Origin: Helicobacter himalayensis | GTDB taxonomy: Bacteria > Campylobacterota > Campylobacteria > Campylobacterales > Helicobacteraceae | Reading direction: 5' to 3' | Assembly (NCBI RefSeq): GCF_001602095.1 | Contig: NZ_CP014991.1 | Span: forward strand, 1,736,001 to 1,800,000 | DNA: 64,000 nt | Part shown: positions 51,648-60,524 of the stretch, piece by piece | Position numbering within the stretch: the first letter of the stretch is position 1 | How the letters are laid out: every line of letters begins with the position of its first letter | Notes under the pieces: model-generated | What the model was told of the DNA's origin: nothing | The model's input: the letters and a program-made list of their open reading frames with translations, nothing else | The model's database searches: none | Made by a program: the position numbers and the translations under genes

Positions 51648-52833
51648 GATTAAATTTTACTTTTACCATATTGCCCCCTGTTGTCATATTACCCCACTTT
51701 GTCATATTGAGGGAGTGAAACGACCAAAATATCTCTCTTAGAATCCTTAGGAGATTCTTCGCTTTGCTTAAGTAATGACAAGTCTTATTTTTGTCATTCT
51801 CAAACTCTCCTTTTGTCATTCTGAGACGTTAGCCGAAGAATCTTGACTTAGTTTCTAATCTTCACTTTTTTCTAAACTTTTAAAGCTTAGTAATTTCTCT
51901 CTATAATATGCGTATTGTTTTCTTCTTGCTGCAATCTCTGCGGGGATTCCTTTGCTTAAGTCATTAACTAAGCAATCAAATTTATCTAGGATTTGGACAA
52001 TTTCATTTTGCACATTTAAAGGTGGGAGGGGGATTTTTATCTTGCTTAAGTTGCTATTATGCACACGAATAACCTTAGTTCCAAAGGCAAACTTTATTTT
52101 TTGGTCTTGAAAGAAATCAGTTTTAAAAAAATAGCTTATAAATTTAGGATTTTGTTTATGAGAAAATACAAAACTATCCCCACTAATGCAAACTTCATCG
52201 TCTCCTAAATATGCTACCGCTTTACAAACATCTTCTTTATTTTCACTAACTCCAGCAATGATTAAATCTCCACTTTTTGCTTTCTTAAGCGACTTTGCCA
52301 CTTCCTCACTCACAAAAGATATTGTTTTTTCAGTATGGATTCCATAATAAGTGTGAATTTGTCCATAATGGATACAAGGGACTCCAGATTCTGTAAAATC
52401 CTTTTTTTGCAAACCATTTCCACGCGTAAAAGTGCCAATCTCCCCCAAGCTTACCATTTTTACAAGTTCTAGGTATTTAGATTCTTCGTTTGTTGAGATT
52501 CTTCGGGCTTTGCCCTCAGAATGACAATTAACCTTTTTTGTCATATTGAGCGCAAGCGAAACATCTCTATTGTTGTAATGGGATTCTTCGCTTCGCTCAG
52601 AATGACAAGAGGCATTATCATATTGAGGCGAAGCCGAAATATCTGCTAAATGCTTCCTTGCTCTTTTTTCTAATTCTTCTTTGCTTAAAAGCTTATTTCT
52701 ATAATATTCGTATTGTTTTTTACGCGCTTCTAATTCTTTTTCTAATTCTTTTTCTAATTCTTTTTCTAATTCTGTAAATTTGTCTAAGATTTCTACAATT
52801 TTGTTTTGAATTTCTAGGGGTGGGAGGGGGATT
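51648..52833. repeat. Long inverted repeat, left arm (1186 bp)
   Basis: The reverse complement matches 53026-54211 (paired positions add to 105859). In the segments I compared I saw no mismatch. It contains most of an hsdS gene and dispersed repeats downstream. The arms flank a unique spacer of 192 bp. Confidence 0.92.
51855..52544 (-). CDS. hsdS: HsdS specificity subunit, truncated copy
   Basis: The 229 residues from the first ATG hold one target-recognition domain (begins MVSLGEIGTFTRGNG) and a conserved helical region ending ARRKQYAYYREKLLSF. The open frame continues upstream to 52955 with the end of a different first recognition domain (RKQIIKTASGVTRFN, then KKKFENILIPLPPLE), but no start codon exists there. 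The N-terminal part of the gene is missing. It might be a silent cassette or give a half-subunit. Confidence 0.7.
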   Translation of the reverse strand: MTKKVNCHSEGKARRISTNEESKYLELVKMVSLGEIGTFTRGNGLQKKDFTESGVPCIHYGQIHTYYGIHTEKTISFVSEEVAKSLKKAKSGDLIIAGVSENKEDVCKAVAYLGDDEVCISGDSFVFSHKQNPKFISYFFKTDFFQDQKIKFAFGTKVIRVHNSNLSKIKIPLPPLNVQNEIVQILDKFDCLVNDLSKGIPAEIAARRKQYAYYREKLLSFKSLEKSED

Positions 52834-52996
52834 AAAATATTCTCAAATTTTTTCTTTGAAATGTTAAATCTTGTAACGCCACTAGCTGTTTTTATAATTT
52901 GCTTTCTTATGCTTTCTTGCCTAAATAAGTATTTGCTAAATTCTGGAGGTTGAATTTATTAATACTCATTTATTTCAAGGCACGGGATTAAAAAAT

Positions 52997-54004
52997 TTGG
53001 ACAAAAAACAATTTCAAAACTTCCAAATCCCCCTCCCACCCCTAGAAATTCAAAACAAAATTGTAGAAATCTTAGACAAATTTACAGAATTAGAAAAAGA
53101 ATTAGAAAAAGAATTAGAAAAAGAATTAGAAGCGCGTAAAAAACAATACGAATATTATAGAAATAAGCTTTTAAGCAAAGAAGAATTAGAAAAAAGAGCA
53201 AGGAAGCATTTAGCAGATATTTCGGCTTCGCCTCAATATGATAATGCCTCTTGTCATTCTGAGCGAAGCGAAGAATCCCATTACAACAATAGAGATGTTT
53301 CGCTTGCGCTCAATATGACAAAAAAGGTTAATTGTCATTCTGAGGGCAAAGCCCGAAGAATCTCAACAAACGAAGAATCTAAATACCTAGAACTTGTAAA
53401 AATGGTAAGCTTGGGGGAGATTGGCACTTTTACGCGTGGAAATGGTTTGCAAAAAAAGGATTTTACAGAATCTGGAGTCCCTTGTATCCATTATGGACAA
53501 ATTCACACTTATTATGGAATCCATACTGAAAAAACAATATCTTTTGTGAGTGAGGAAGTGGCAAAGTCGCTTAAGAAAGCAAAAAGTGGAGATTTAATCA
53601 TTGCTGGAGTTAGTGAAAATAAAGAAGATGTTTGTAAAGCGGTAGCATATTTAGGAGACGATGAAGTTTGCATTAGTGGGGATAGTTTTGTATTTTCTCA
53701 TAAACAAAATCCTAAATTTATAAGCTATTTTTTTAAAACTGATTTCTTTCAAGACCAAAAAATAAAGTTTGCCTTTGGAACTAAGGTTATTCGTGTGCAT
53801 AATAGCAACTTAAGCAAGATAAAAATCCCCCTCCCACCTTTAAATGTGCAAAATGAAATTGTCCAAATCCTAGATAAATTTGATTGCTTAGTTAATGACT
53901 TAAGCAAAGGAATCCCCGCAGAGATTGCAGCAAGAAGAAAACAATACGCATATTATAGAGAGAAATTACTAAGCTTTAAAAGTTTAGAAAAAAGTGAAGA
54001 TTAG
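52997..54004 (+). CDS. hsdS: HsdS specificity subunit, truncated copy in opposite orientation
   Basis: These 335 residues start at a TTG. The open frame reaches back to 52940 and shows the tail of another first recognition domain (THLFQGTGLKNLDKKQF). Then follow a conserved region with an ELEKELEKELE helix, a strange linker (NASCHSERSEESHYNN, encoded by dispersed repeats) and the second recognition domain, identical to the copy on the other strand. It is read away from hsdM. Activity is doubtful because the first domain is mostly gone. Confidence 0.65.
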   Translation: MDKKQFQNFQIPLPPLEIQNKIVEILDKFTELEKELEKELEKELEARKKQYEYYRNKLLSKEELEKRARKHLADISASPQYDNASCHSERSEESHYNNRDVSLALNMTKKVNCHSEGKARRISTNEESKYLELVKMVSLGEIGTFTRGNGLQKKDFTESGVPCIHYGQIHTYYGIHTEKTISFVSEEVAKSLKKAKSGDLIIAGVSENKEDVCKAVAYLGDDEVCISGDSFVFSHKQNPKFISYFFKTDFFQDQKIKFAFGTKVIRVHNSNLSKIKIPLPPLNVQNEIVQILDKFDCLVNDLSKGIPAEIAARRKQYAYYREKLLSFKSLEKSED

Positions 54005-54211
54005 AAACTAAGTCAAGATTCTTCGGCTAACGTCTCAGAATGACAAAAGGAGAGTTTGAGAATGACAAAAATAAGACTTGTCATTACTTAAGCAAAGCGA
54101 AGAATCTCCTAAGGATTCTAAGAGAGATATTTTGGTCGTTTCACTCCCTCAATATGACAAAGTGGGGTAATATGACAACAGGGGGCAATATGGTAAAAGT
54201 AAAATTTAATC
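53026..54211. repeat. Long inverted repeat, right arm (1186 bp)
   Basis: Partner of 51648-52833. The outer end stands 12 bp before the stop of the TauE gene. Confidence 0.92.
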
Positions 54212-54223
54212 GCCCTTGTTCAT

Positions 54224-55033
54224 TTACCTAAAAAATTCTTTGATAATGAGTTGTGCAGAGATACCAAAGCAAATGCAGATTACAAAGGGCTTAATGATTT
54301 TTGCACCATGCTTAAGTGCAAGTTTTGCCCCAAGACTTGCGCCTATTGCTTGTCCTATGCACATAAGCAAACCCAAAAGCCACAGCACATTCCCGCTTAG
54401 GATAAAAAACAAAGTAGAAGAAATGTTAATGCTAAAAACAAGTGAGCGCGAATGTGCCAAAGCCTTGCTTAGCCCATATCCTCCTAAGCTTACAAGAAGT
54501 GTTAGCATAAGTGTGCCAATCCCTACGCCTAAAAACCCACCATAAAAGCTTATTAGCGCGCAAAAGCCATAAAATGCAAATTTATTTTGTGGTTTTGCCC
54601 TATCTGTATCGCTTATTTTGCGTGAGAATAAAAAATATAGCCCTATTGCTATCATCACAAAGGGCAGGATTTTTGCAAGAAGCTCGGCTTTAACAAACTG
54701 CACGCTAATTGCCCCCGCACTTGCAAAGATAAGAGCTAGGATAATGCACAAGTGATTTAGAGTAATATTACTTTGAGAATAGTAAGTATAAGCCCCTGTA
54801 AAAGAGCCTACACAAGCTTGTAGTTTATTTGTCGCTAAGGCAGCTAGAGGATTTATGCCACTTAGTAATAAAAGTGGCATAGTAATCATACCCGCACCAC
54901 CTGATAGCGAACCCACAAGCCCTCCAAAAAGCGCAGCAAAAAACAAAATCACATACCAATACAGAGCTATATTTTCAAAGCTTTGGATATGGAGAAAATC
55001 AAGCAGAGTAGAGAGCGGGATAGAATTTAGCAT
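54224..55033 (-). CDS. TauE/SafE family membrane transporter
   Basis: This 269-residue inner-membrane protein has about eight hydrophobic segments and the repeated TauE/SafE signatures (FGGLVGSLSGGAGMITMPLLL near the start, GFLGVGIGTLMLTLLVSLG in the second half). The family exports sulfite, sulfoacetate or related anions. It stands alone, and its 3' end lies 12 bp from the inverted repeat. Confidence 0.82.
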   Translation of the reverse strand: MLNSIPLSTLLDFLHIQSFENIALYWYVILFFAALFGGLVGSLSGGAGMITMPLLLLSGINPLAALATNKLQACVGSFTGAYTYYSQSNITLNHLCIILALIFASAGAISVQFVKAELLAKILPFVMIAIGLYFLFSRKISDTDRAKPQNKFAFYGFCALISFYGGFLGVGIGTLMLTLLVSLGGYGLSKALAHSRSLVFSINISSTLFFILSGNVLWLLGLLMCIGQAIGASLGAKLALKHGAKIIKPFVICICFGISAQLIIKEFFR

Positions 55034-55166
55034 AGGAAGCCTTTAAGCGTTTTTTAAGTAAAAATTATAGCTATAAAAGTGGCGAAGCGGGATTTATTCA
55101 CACGAGATGATACAAACTAAAAAAATAGAATCTAAATCCTTAAAGCACCTTCGCTAGCCTCTTTTT

Positions 55167-57944
55167 TTACCCTAGCGCATTTCTTGCTACTTCTTTTGCC
55201 CTTTGCAATGCCTCATCGATTTTGCTAATATCTTTTCCGCCAGCTGCAGCAAAGTCATCTTTACCCCCGCCTTTCCCACCTAAGATATGCGCGATTTCAG
55301 CCACCCACGCGCCCGCTTTTATTGGCGCGTTTTTCACGCCTGCGGTGATTGAGATTTTTTCACCAGATTCACAGATGAGAAGCACCGCAATACTTTGTTC
55401 CTCATTTTTTGCCTTGTCAATTGCCTCTTTTATCTCCACCGCGCTTTTATCGCTTATGCACGCGACTATGAGCTTACACTCGCCCACGCGCTCAAACTCT
55501 AGCGACTTTAGGCTACTAGCTTGGGATTTCGCCACACTTAGCTTTTTAACCTGTGCTTTTAGCTTTTCAATAGCTTGTAGCAAATCTTGGGCTTTTAAGT
55601 TTTCTTTAGCTTGGTTTAGCGTCTCTAGCGCATTTGCGCCCCATTCATAACCCGCATGCCCACACACTGCCTCTATCCTACGCACACCGCTACTCACTCC
55701 GCCTTCTTTGGTGATATAAAAGCTTCCAATTTCTGCGGTGTTTTTGACATGGATTCCCCCACATAGCTCAATAGAATCCCCAAAGCTCACCACGCGCACG
55801 ACATCGCCATATTTTTCGCCAAATAGCGCCATCGCACCGCGCGCCTTTGCCTCATCAATAGGCAAACTCTCGCACACCTGCGCGCTTGCACGCAAGATTT
55901 TTTCATTTACACGTTTTTCAATCTCGCGCAATTCCTCGCGACTTAGCGCCTTTGGGTGGGAAAAGTCAAAACGCAAGCGGTGCGCTTCTACCAAACTTCC
56001 TGCCTGTGCGATATGCGCGCCCAAAACCTCGCGCAATACCAAATGCAGTAAATGCGTCGCACTATGATGCTTTGCAATCTCTGCACGTGCGCAATCCACA
56101 AATGCCAGCACCTCATCACCTACGCGCAAAGTCTCAACCGCGCTCACTTTTGAAAGATTAAGCCCAAAATATTTTTTGGTATCAAGCACAGAGGCAAGCG
56201 GGGCTTTAGATTCTGTAAAATCTTTGCGCCAACGAGATGAATTTAAACTCCCGCAAACTCCACCAAGAGAAGAATTCTGATGAAGCAAAACTCCTTTATC
56301 GCCAACTGGTCCGCCAGATTCTGGATAAAATGGCGTGCTATCTAGCAACACATACCCCTCTTGCCCTTTTTCCAGCCTTTCAACGCGCAAAAATGCAGAA
56401 TCTAATAGCGCCAAAATCTTAGCCTCCGCGCGCTCATTTTCATAGCCTACAAAAACATTTTCACCAAACTCCGCAAGCAATGCCTTGAAATCACCCTCTT
56501 TTGTGCTATCGCCACTCCCTTTCCAGCTTGCCTTACTACGATTTTTTTGCTCCTCCATACACTTTTCAAACGCGCCCAAATCCACTTCCAAACCCTTATC
56601 GCGCAACATATCTTGCGTCAAATCAAGCGGGAATCCATAAGTATCATAAAGCTTAAACGCCACTTCACCAGAGAAAAGCTTTTGAGATTCTGGGTCTATT
56701 TTTGCGCAATCCTCGCCAAAGATTCTAGTATTTTGCATAGAATCTAGCTCATTTTCAAAGAGCTTCATTCCTGATTCTATCGTCTCAAAAAACCTCTCCT
56801 CCTCCGCTTTGCACTGCTCCATAATCGATTCCCTGCGCTCGTTTAAATACCCATAATGCGCGCCCATACTCTCACACACCACGCCCACCACGCGATACAA
56901 AAACGCTCTTTTCACGCCCAACAAATAGCCGTGTCGCACCGCTCGGCGCAAGATTCTACGCAAGACATATCCGCGCCCTTCTTTATCAAAATGCACGCCT
57001 TGCGCGAGCAAAAATGCCACCGCGCGCGCGTGGTCGGCTATCACGCGAAAACTTGCTTGCGTGCTTTTGTTTATCGTAGATTCTATGTTGCGCCCATTAG
57101 AATCCGCAGAATCCGCGCTCCTAGATTCCATCTCTAAGAGCTCTATATCTTCATAATACTTCCACACATTGCCACTTTCCGCGCAAAGTTTCTCTATTTC
57201 TTTCATTAGTGGCGCAAAAAGCGAAGTATCAAAGTTATTGATTTTCCCCTCTTTGAGCGCAATCACGCGTTCTAGCCCCATACCTGTATCAATGCTTGGG
57301 CGAGGCAGTGGCGTGCGCACGCCATCTTTTTGCTCAAATTGCATAAAGACAAGATTCCATATTTCTAAGAATCTATCACCTTCCCCGCCGAAATAATCCT
57401 CGCTTGAGTGAAAATACTTTTCCCCCTGATCGACATAGATTTCACTACAAGGTCCGCAAGGTCCGCTATCGCCCATCTGCCAAAAGTTATCCTTATCGCC
57501 CATACGCTTAATGCGCGAAGATTCTATATGCTCACACCATAGCGCGTAAGCTTCATCATCGCTTTCGTGGATTGTCACATACAAAAGGCTTTTATCAAAG
57601 CCCAAAACTTGCGTTACAAACTCCCACGCATACGCTATCGCCTCGCGTTTGAAATAATCTCCAAAGCTAAAATTCCCTAGCATCTCAAAAAGCGTGTGGT
57701 GGCGCGCGGTGTAGCCGACATTTTCTAGGTCATTATGCTTCCCACCTGCGCGAATACATAGCTGTGATGAAGTCGCGCGCGGAATCTGCGGTGTTGGCAC
57801 TTTACCGGTGAAAATATCCTTAAACTGCACCATTCCTGCATTGACAAAAAGCAAGCTCGCATCATCAGGCACAAGTGGCATTGACTCATATGCCTTATGC
57901 CCCCGCTTTGCGAAATACTCCAAATACAGCGCGCGAATATCCAT
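55167..57944 (-). CDS. alaS: Alanyl-tRNA synthetase
   Basis: This class II synthetase charges tRNA-Ala. Visible marks are the N-terminal motif [15 protein letters not shown], the [18 protein letters not shown] catalytic segment, the editing-domain zinc site HHSATHLLH with CGGIHVKNT, and the C-terminal C-Ala region ending [12 protein letters not shown]. With 925 residues it is about 50 longer than usual, with extra loops in the recognition domain ([15 protein letters not shown]) and editing domain ([14 protein letters not shown]). I chose the ATG at 57944 because AAAGG precedes it and it matches the family start; the ATG at 57959 adds five residues. Confidence 0.93.
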   Translation of the reverse strand: MDIRALYLEYFAKRGHKAYESMPLVPDDASLLFVNAGMVQFKDIFTGKVPTPQIPRATSSQLCIRAGGKHNDLENVGYTARHHTLFEMLGNFSFGDYFKREAIAYAWEFVTQVLGFDKSLLYVTIHESDDEAYALWCEHIESSRIKRMGDKDNFWQMGDSGPCGPCSEIYVDQGEKYFHSSEDYFGGEGDRFLEIWNLVFMQFEQKDGVRTPLPRPSIDTGMGLERVIALKEGKINNFDTSLFAPLMKEIEKLCAESGNVWKYYEDIELLEMESRSADSADSNGRNIESTINKSTQASFRVIADHARAVAFLLAQGVHFDKEGRGYVLRRILRRAVRHGYLLGVKRAFLYRVVGVVCESMGAHYGYLNERRESIMEQCKAEEERFFETIESGMKLFENELDSMQNTRIFGEDCAKIDPESQKLFSGEVAFKLYDTYGFPLDLTQDMLRDKGLEVDLGAFEKCMEEQKNRSKASWKGSGDSTKEGDFKALLAEFGENVFVGYENERAEAKILALLDSAFLRVERLEKGQEGYVLLDSTPFYPESGGPVGDKGVLLHQNSSLGGVCGSLNSSRWRKDFTESKAPLASVLDTKKYFGLNLSKVSAVETLRVGDEVLAFVDCARAEIAKHHSATHLLHLVLREVLGAHIAQAGSLVEAHRLRFDFSHPKALSREELREIEKRVNEKILRASAQVCESLPIDEAKARGAMALFGEKYGDVVRVVSFGDSIELCGGIHVKNTAEIGSFYITKEGGVSSGVRRIEAVCGHAGYEWGANALETLNQAKENLKAQDLLQAIEKLKAQVKKLSVAKSQASSLKSLEFERVGECKLIVACISDKSAVEIKEAIDKAKNEEQSIAVLLICESGEKISITAGVKNAPIKAGAWVAEIAHILGGKGGGKDDFAAAGGKDISKIDEALQRAKEVARNALG

Positions 57945-58042
57945 TTTTTGCCCTTTCATATAAAGCCTTGTTTATGTGGTTTTGCTTAAAATTTTATCTT
58001 AAAATTTCGCAAATTTTGTTGATGTTATGTAACTTGTTTATG

Positions 58043-58048
58043 TATAAT
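58043..58048 (+). promoter_or_regulatory. -10 box of the outer-membrane protein gene
   Basis: TATAAT, preceded by TATG, lies 66 nt before the ATG. This gives a leader of roughly 58 nt. Confidence 0.55.
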
Positions 58049-58113
58049 CTAAGCCTTGCGTAAATTTTTGGGGTTCTACACGCAACAACCACAACAAAAT
58101 AAAGGAAAATAAA

Positions 58114-58917
58114 ATGAGAAAATCTCTTTTTGCGAGCGTTATTTTAAGCGTTCTCTGCACGAGCGGGGCTTTTGCTGAGAAGGGGGGGGGCTATATTGGG
58201 ATTGATATAGGACACGGGAATGTCAAGTTTGATCAAAGTATCAATGCAACTATGACAATGAGTAACAATGGGAGTTCAGGTATGACAAGCGGAACAGCTT
58301 CCCCACTGAATGGACATATTTATGCGAATAACTCTATGGCAAATTTTGCAATCAAAGGTGGTTATAAAACTTTCTTTGGAGAATCTAAACGTTTTGGTGC
58401 GCGTGGTTATGTGTATTTTGGCTATGGCTACAATAGCATGCAGAATGTAAATTATAATTTTGGATCTCCTCTAGGAGCAACCATAGCGCAAGCAGCTAAT
58501 GGCTCAATTTTCACAGGCACAGGAAAAACTTATTATAACCATGTGTTTGATTATGGCGTGGGTGGGGATTTGCTCTTTAACTTTATTGATGTGCCTGAGC
58601 ATAGTTTTGGTATCTATGGCGGTGTAGCACTAGGTGCTGAAACATGGGTAGCAAATGGTAAGGAATACAAGCCAAATGGTGGCAAGGGCGAGAGCTACTT
58701 TGGATTCCAAACAATGCTAAATGTCGGCGTTAGAGGCGTATTTGACCAACATCACGGAATCGAGTTTGGCGCAAAAATCCCACTTTTAGACACAGAAATC
58801 TTTAATGGCAATGGAAGGTCGCCTTTGTTAGGTCAGATGGGCATCACACTTGATGGCACTACAACTACAATGAGACGACCCTACATTATCCACGCAAGCT
58901 ATGTGTATAACTTCTAA
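58114..58917 (+). CDS. Outer-membrane beta-barrel protein, phase-variable
   Basis: This 267-residue protein has a signal peptide (MRKSLFASVILSVLCTSGAFA, cut about residue 21) and alternating strands that end in the barrel signature SYVYNF with a terminal Phe. A G9 run directly after the signal peptide codes for three glycines. A one-base slip would stop translation just after export starts, a classical on/off switch for a surface protein. The present length is in frame. AAGGA precedes the ATG. It resembles small Helicobacter porin or adhesin barrels, but the ligand is unknown. Confidence 0.82.
   Translation: MRKSLFASVILSVLCTSGAFAEKGGGYIGIDIGHGNVKFDQSINATMTMSNNGSSGMTSGTASPLNGHIYANNSMANFAIKGGYKTFFGESKRFGARGYVYFGYGYNSMQNVNYNFGSPLGATIAQAANGSIFTGTGKTYYNHVFDYGVGGDLLFNFIDVPEHSFGIYGGVALGAETWVANGKEYKPNGGKGESYFGFQTMLNVGVRGVFDQHHGIEFGAKIPLLDTEIFNGNGRSPLLGQMGITLDGTTTTMRRPYIIHASYVYNF
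58182..58190. repeat. G9 homopolymer tract in the outer-membrane protein gene
   Basis: Nine G (codons Lys-Gly-Gly-Gly) directly follow the signal-peptide region. Confidence 0.88.
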
Positions 58918-58941
58918 TCTCTCTCAAACTCGGTGTGCGCG

Positions 58942-59580
58942 ATGCTTCAACACTTAGCCATCGCTGGTGCGCATACTGACATCGGCAAAAGCGCGGTGAG
59001 TGCCGCGCTTTGCTTTGGCTTTAATTTCGCGTATTTCAAACTCGTGCAGGCAGGCAAGGAAGAAGACAGGGACATTATCGCCTCTCTTGCACCTAAAACA
59101 AAAATCTATCCAAATGGATTCACACTGCAAACACCTGCAAGCCCACATATCGCAAAGCGTATCGAAAACGCAGAATACAATGGCTTGCAAATCCCACTGC
59201 CTGAAACTCCACAGCCACTTTTGCTTGAGAGTGCTGGCGGGCTTTACACACCACTAGATTCTCAAAGTTGCATAATTGATTATCTTGCGTTGCACAAACT
59301 GCCGGTATTGCTTGTGGGTGGGTATTATTTGGGCGCGATAAATCACATTTTGCTAAGTATTGAAGTGCTTAAAATGCGTGGGATTGAGCTTTTGGGCTTG
59401 GTGATGAGTGAAGGGAAAGAAAAAAACGCGTATGCGGATTCTTTTGATTCCTTTATCGCGCAATATAGCGGGGTGAAAATCGCGCGTTTTAGGCATTTTG
59501 AACGCGATTGTGAAAACGCGGACTTTCAAGCCAAAGCCCTAGAACTCAAAGCTTCTCTTTGCGCTCTTAAGATTATCTAA
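58942..59580 (+). CDS. bioD: Dethiobiotin synthetase
   Basis: This ATP-dependent carboxylase closes the ureido ring in biotin synthesis. The P-loop is GAHTDIGKS (about 9-17), and other family marks are KLVQAGKEED and ESAGGLYTPL. With 212 residues it has normal length. I chose the ATG at 58942; a GTG three codons earlier is open. bioA, the preceding step, lies 0.9 kb downstream, separated by a flagellar gene. Confidence 0.82.
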   Translation: MLQHLAIAGAHTDIGKSAVSAALCFGFNFAYFKLVQAGKEEDRDIIASLAPKTKIYPNGFTLQTPASPHIAKRIENAEYNGLQIPLPETPQPLLLESAGGLYTPLDSQSCIIDYLALHKLPVLLVGGYYLGAINHILLSIEVLKMRGIELLGLVMSEGKEKNAYADSFDSFIAQYSGVKIARFRHFERDCENADFQAKALELKASLCALKII

Positions 59581-59603
59581 CACGATTTGCTTTCATAAAA
59601 TCT

Positions 59604-59620
59604 TAGGAATATTTTTTGCA
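59604..59620 (+). promoter_or_regulatory. Sigma-54-type promoter before the flagellar rod gene
   Basis: AGGAATATTTTTTGCAT has the GG-N10-GC geometry of a -24/-12 RpoN promoter and ends 33 nt before the ATG. Middle flagellar genes in Helicobacter and Campylobacter use RpoN, which supports it. Confidence 0.62.
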
Positions 59621-59653
59621 TAACTACACACAAAAAGCCAAAAGGAGCGCGGA

Positions 59654-60481
59654 ATGCAAAGCGGATACTACAACACCACCGGCGGTATGGTAACGCAATT
59701 TAGCCGCTTAGATATTATCTCAAACAATCTTGCTAACCTTAACACAAATGGCTTTAAGCGCGATGATGTGGTAATCGGCGATTATCTGCGCTTGTATCAG
59801 ACGCATAAACACCAACTGCCAATTGAAGGTCAAACACGCGAGGCAGCGAAGTTTCTTAACCGCTCACTTGATCGCGTGCCAATTATCAGCGAAGAATACA
59901 CCGATAGAAGCTCTGGAACTATGGCGCAGACGGAAAATGCGCTTGATTTCGCCCTACAAGATTCTAATGCGTTTTTTGCAATTTTAACACCAGAGGGTGT
60001 GCGCTACACACGCGATGGGAGCTTTAGCATTGATAGCAATGGCGCGCTTGTGAGCAAGGAGGGCTTCGCTGTGCTAAGTCGCAATGGGATAGATTCTCAA
60101 GGTGGGATAATGCTCGCACAGGGTCAAAATCTCGAAGCAGATAAAAACGGAAATCTCTACCTACGCAATATTAATAACGATACAATCGGTGAAATCGCGC
60201 CTATTGGAGCGCTTGCGGTGGTGAGCTTTGAAAATCCGCGCTATTTAAAAAAGGTAGGCAAAAATCTCTATGAATACCCGGATGAGCGCCTTAATGAGCG
60301 CAAAAATGTGGAAAATGGTGTAATGCAGGGCTTTGTGGAGAAAAGCAATGTCAATGCGGTACGCGAGATGACTTCGCTCATTGAGACAAATCGCCTTGTG
60401 GATATGTATCAGCGCGTGATGCGCTCGCATATGGACGACCTCAACAGCGAGGCGATTACCAAGCTTGCGGTGCGCGCATGA
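59654..60481 (+). CDS. Flagellar basal-body rod protein, FlgG/FlgF type
   Basis: This 275-residue axial protein of the flagellar rod has the N-terminal heptad region with ISNNLANLNTNGFK, a central domain and a C-terminal helix with NVNAVREMTSLIETNR. It resembles the Helicobacter protein often named FlgG-1, a FlgF-like second rod protein; I leave the symbol open. AAAGGAG precedes the ATG. It stands alone behind a sigma-54-type site, between bioD and bioA. Confidence 0.82.
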   Translation: MQSGYYNTTGGMVTQFSRLDIISNNLANLNTNGFKRDDVVIGDYLRLYQTHKHQLPIEGQTREAAKFLNRSLDRVPIISEEYTDRSSGTMAQTENALDFALQDSNAFFAILTPEGVRYTRDGSFSIDSNGALVSKEGFAVLSRNGIDSQGGIMLAQGQNLEADKNGNLYLRNINNDTIGEIAPIGALAVVSFENPRYLKKVGKNLYEYPDERLNERKNVENGVMQGFVEKSNVNAVREMTSLIETNRLVDMYQRVMRSHMDDLNSEAITKLAVRA

Positions 60482-60524
60482 AAAGCGTGAGATTCTAGGA
60501 ATTTTTGAAAATAGAGAGTTCGCG

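Noticed and set aside
51634-51819. 61-residue frame in the left inverted-repeat arm and its twin at 54040-54231
   Set aside because: It is made of the short dispersed elements downstream of hsdS and has no ribosome site or domain.
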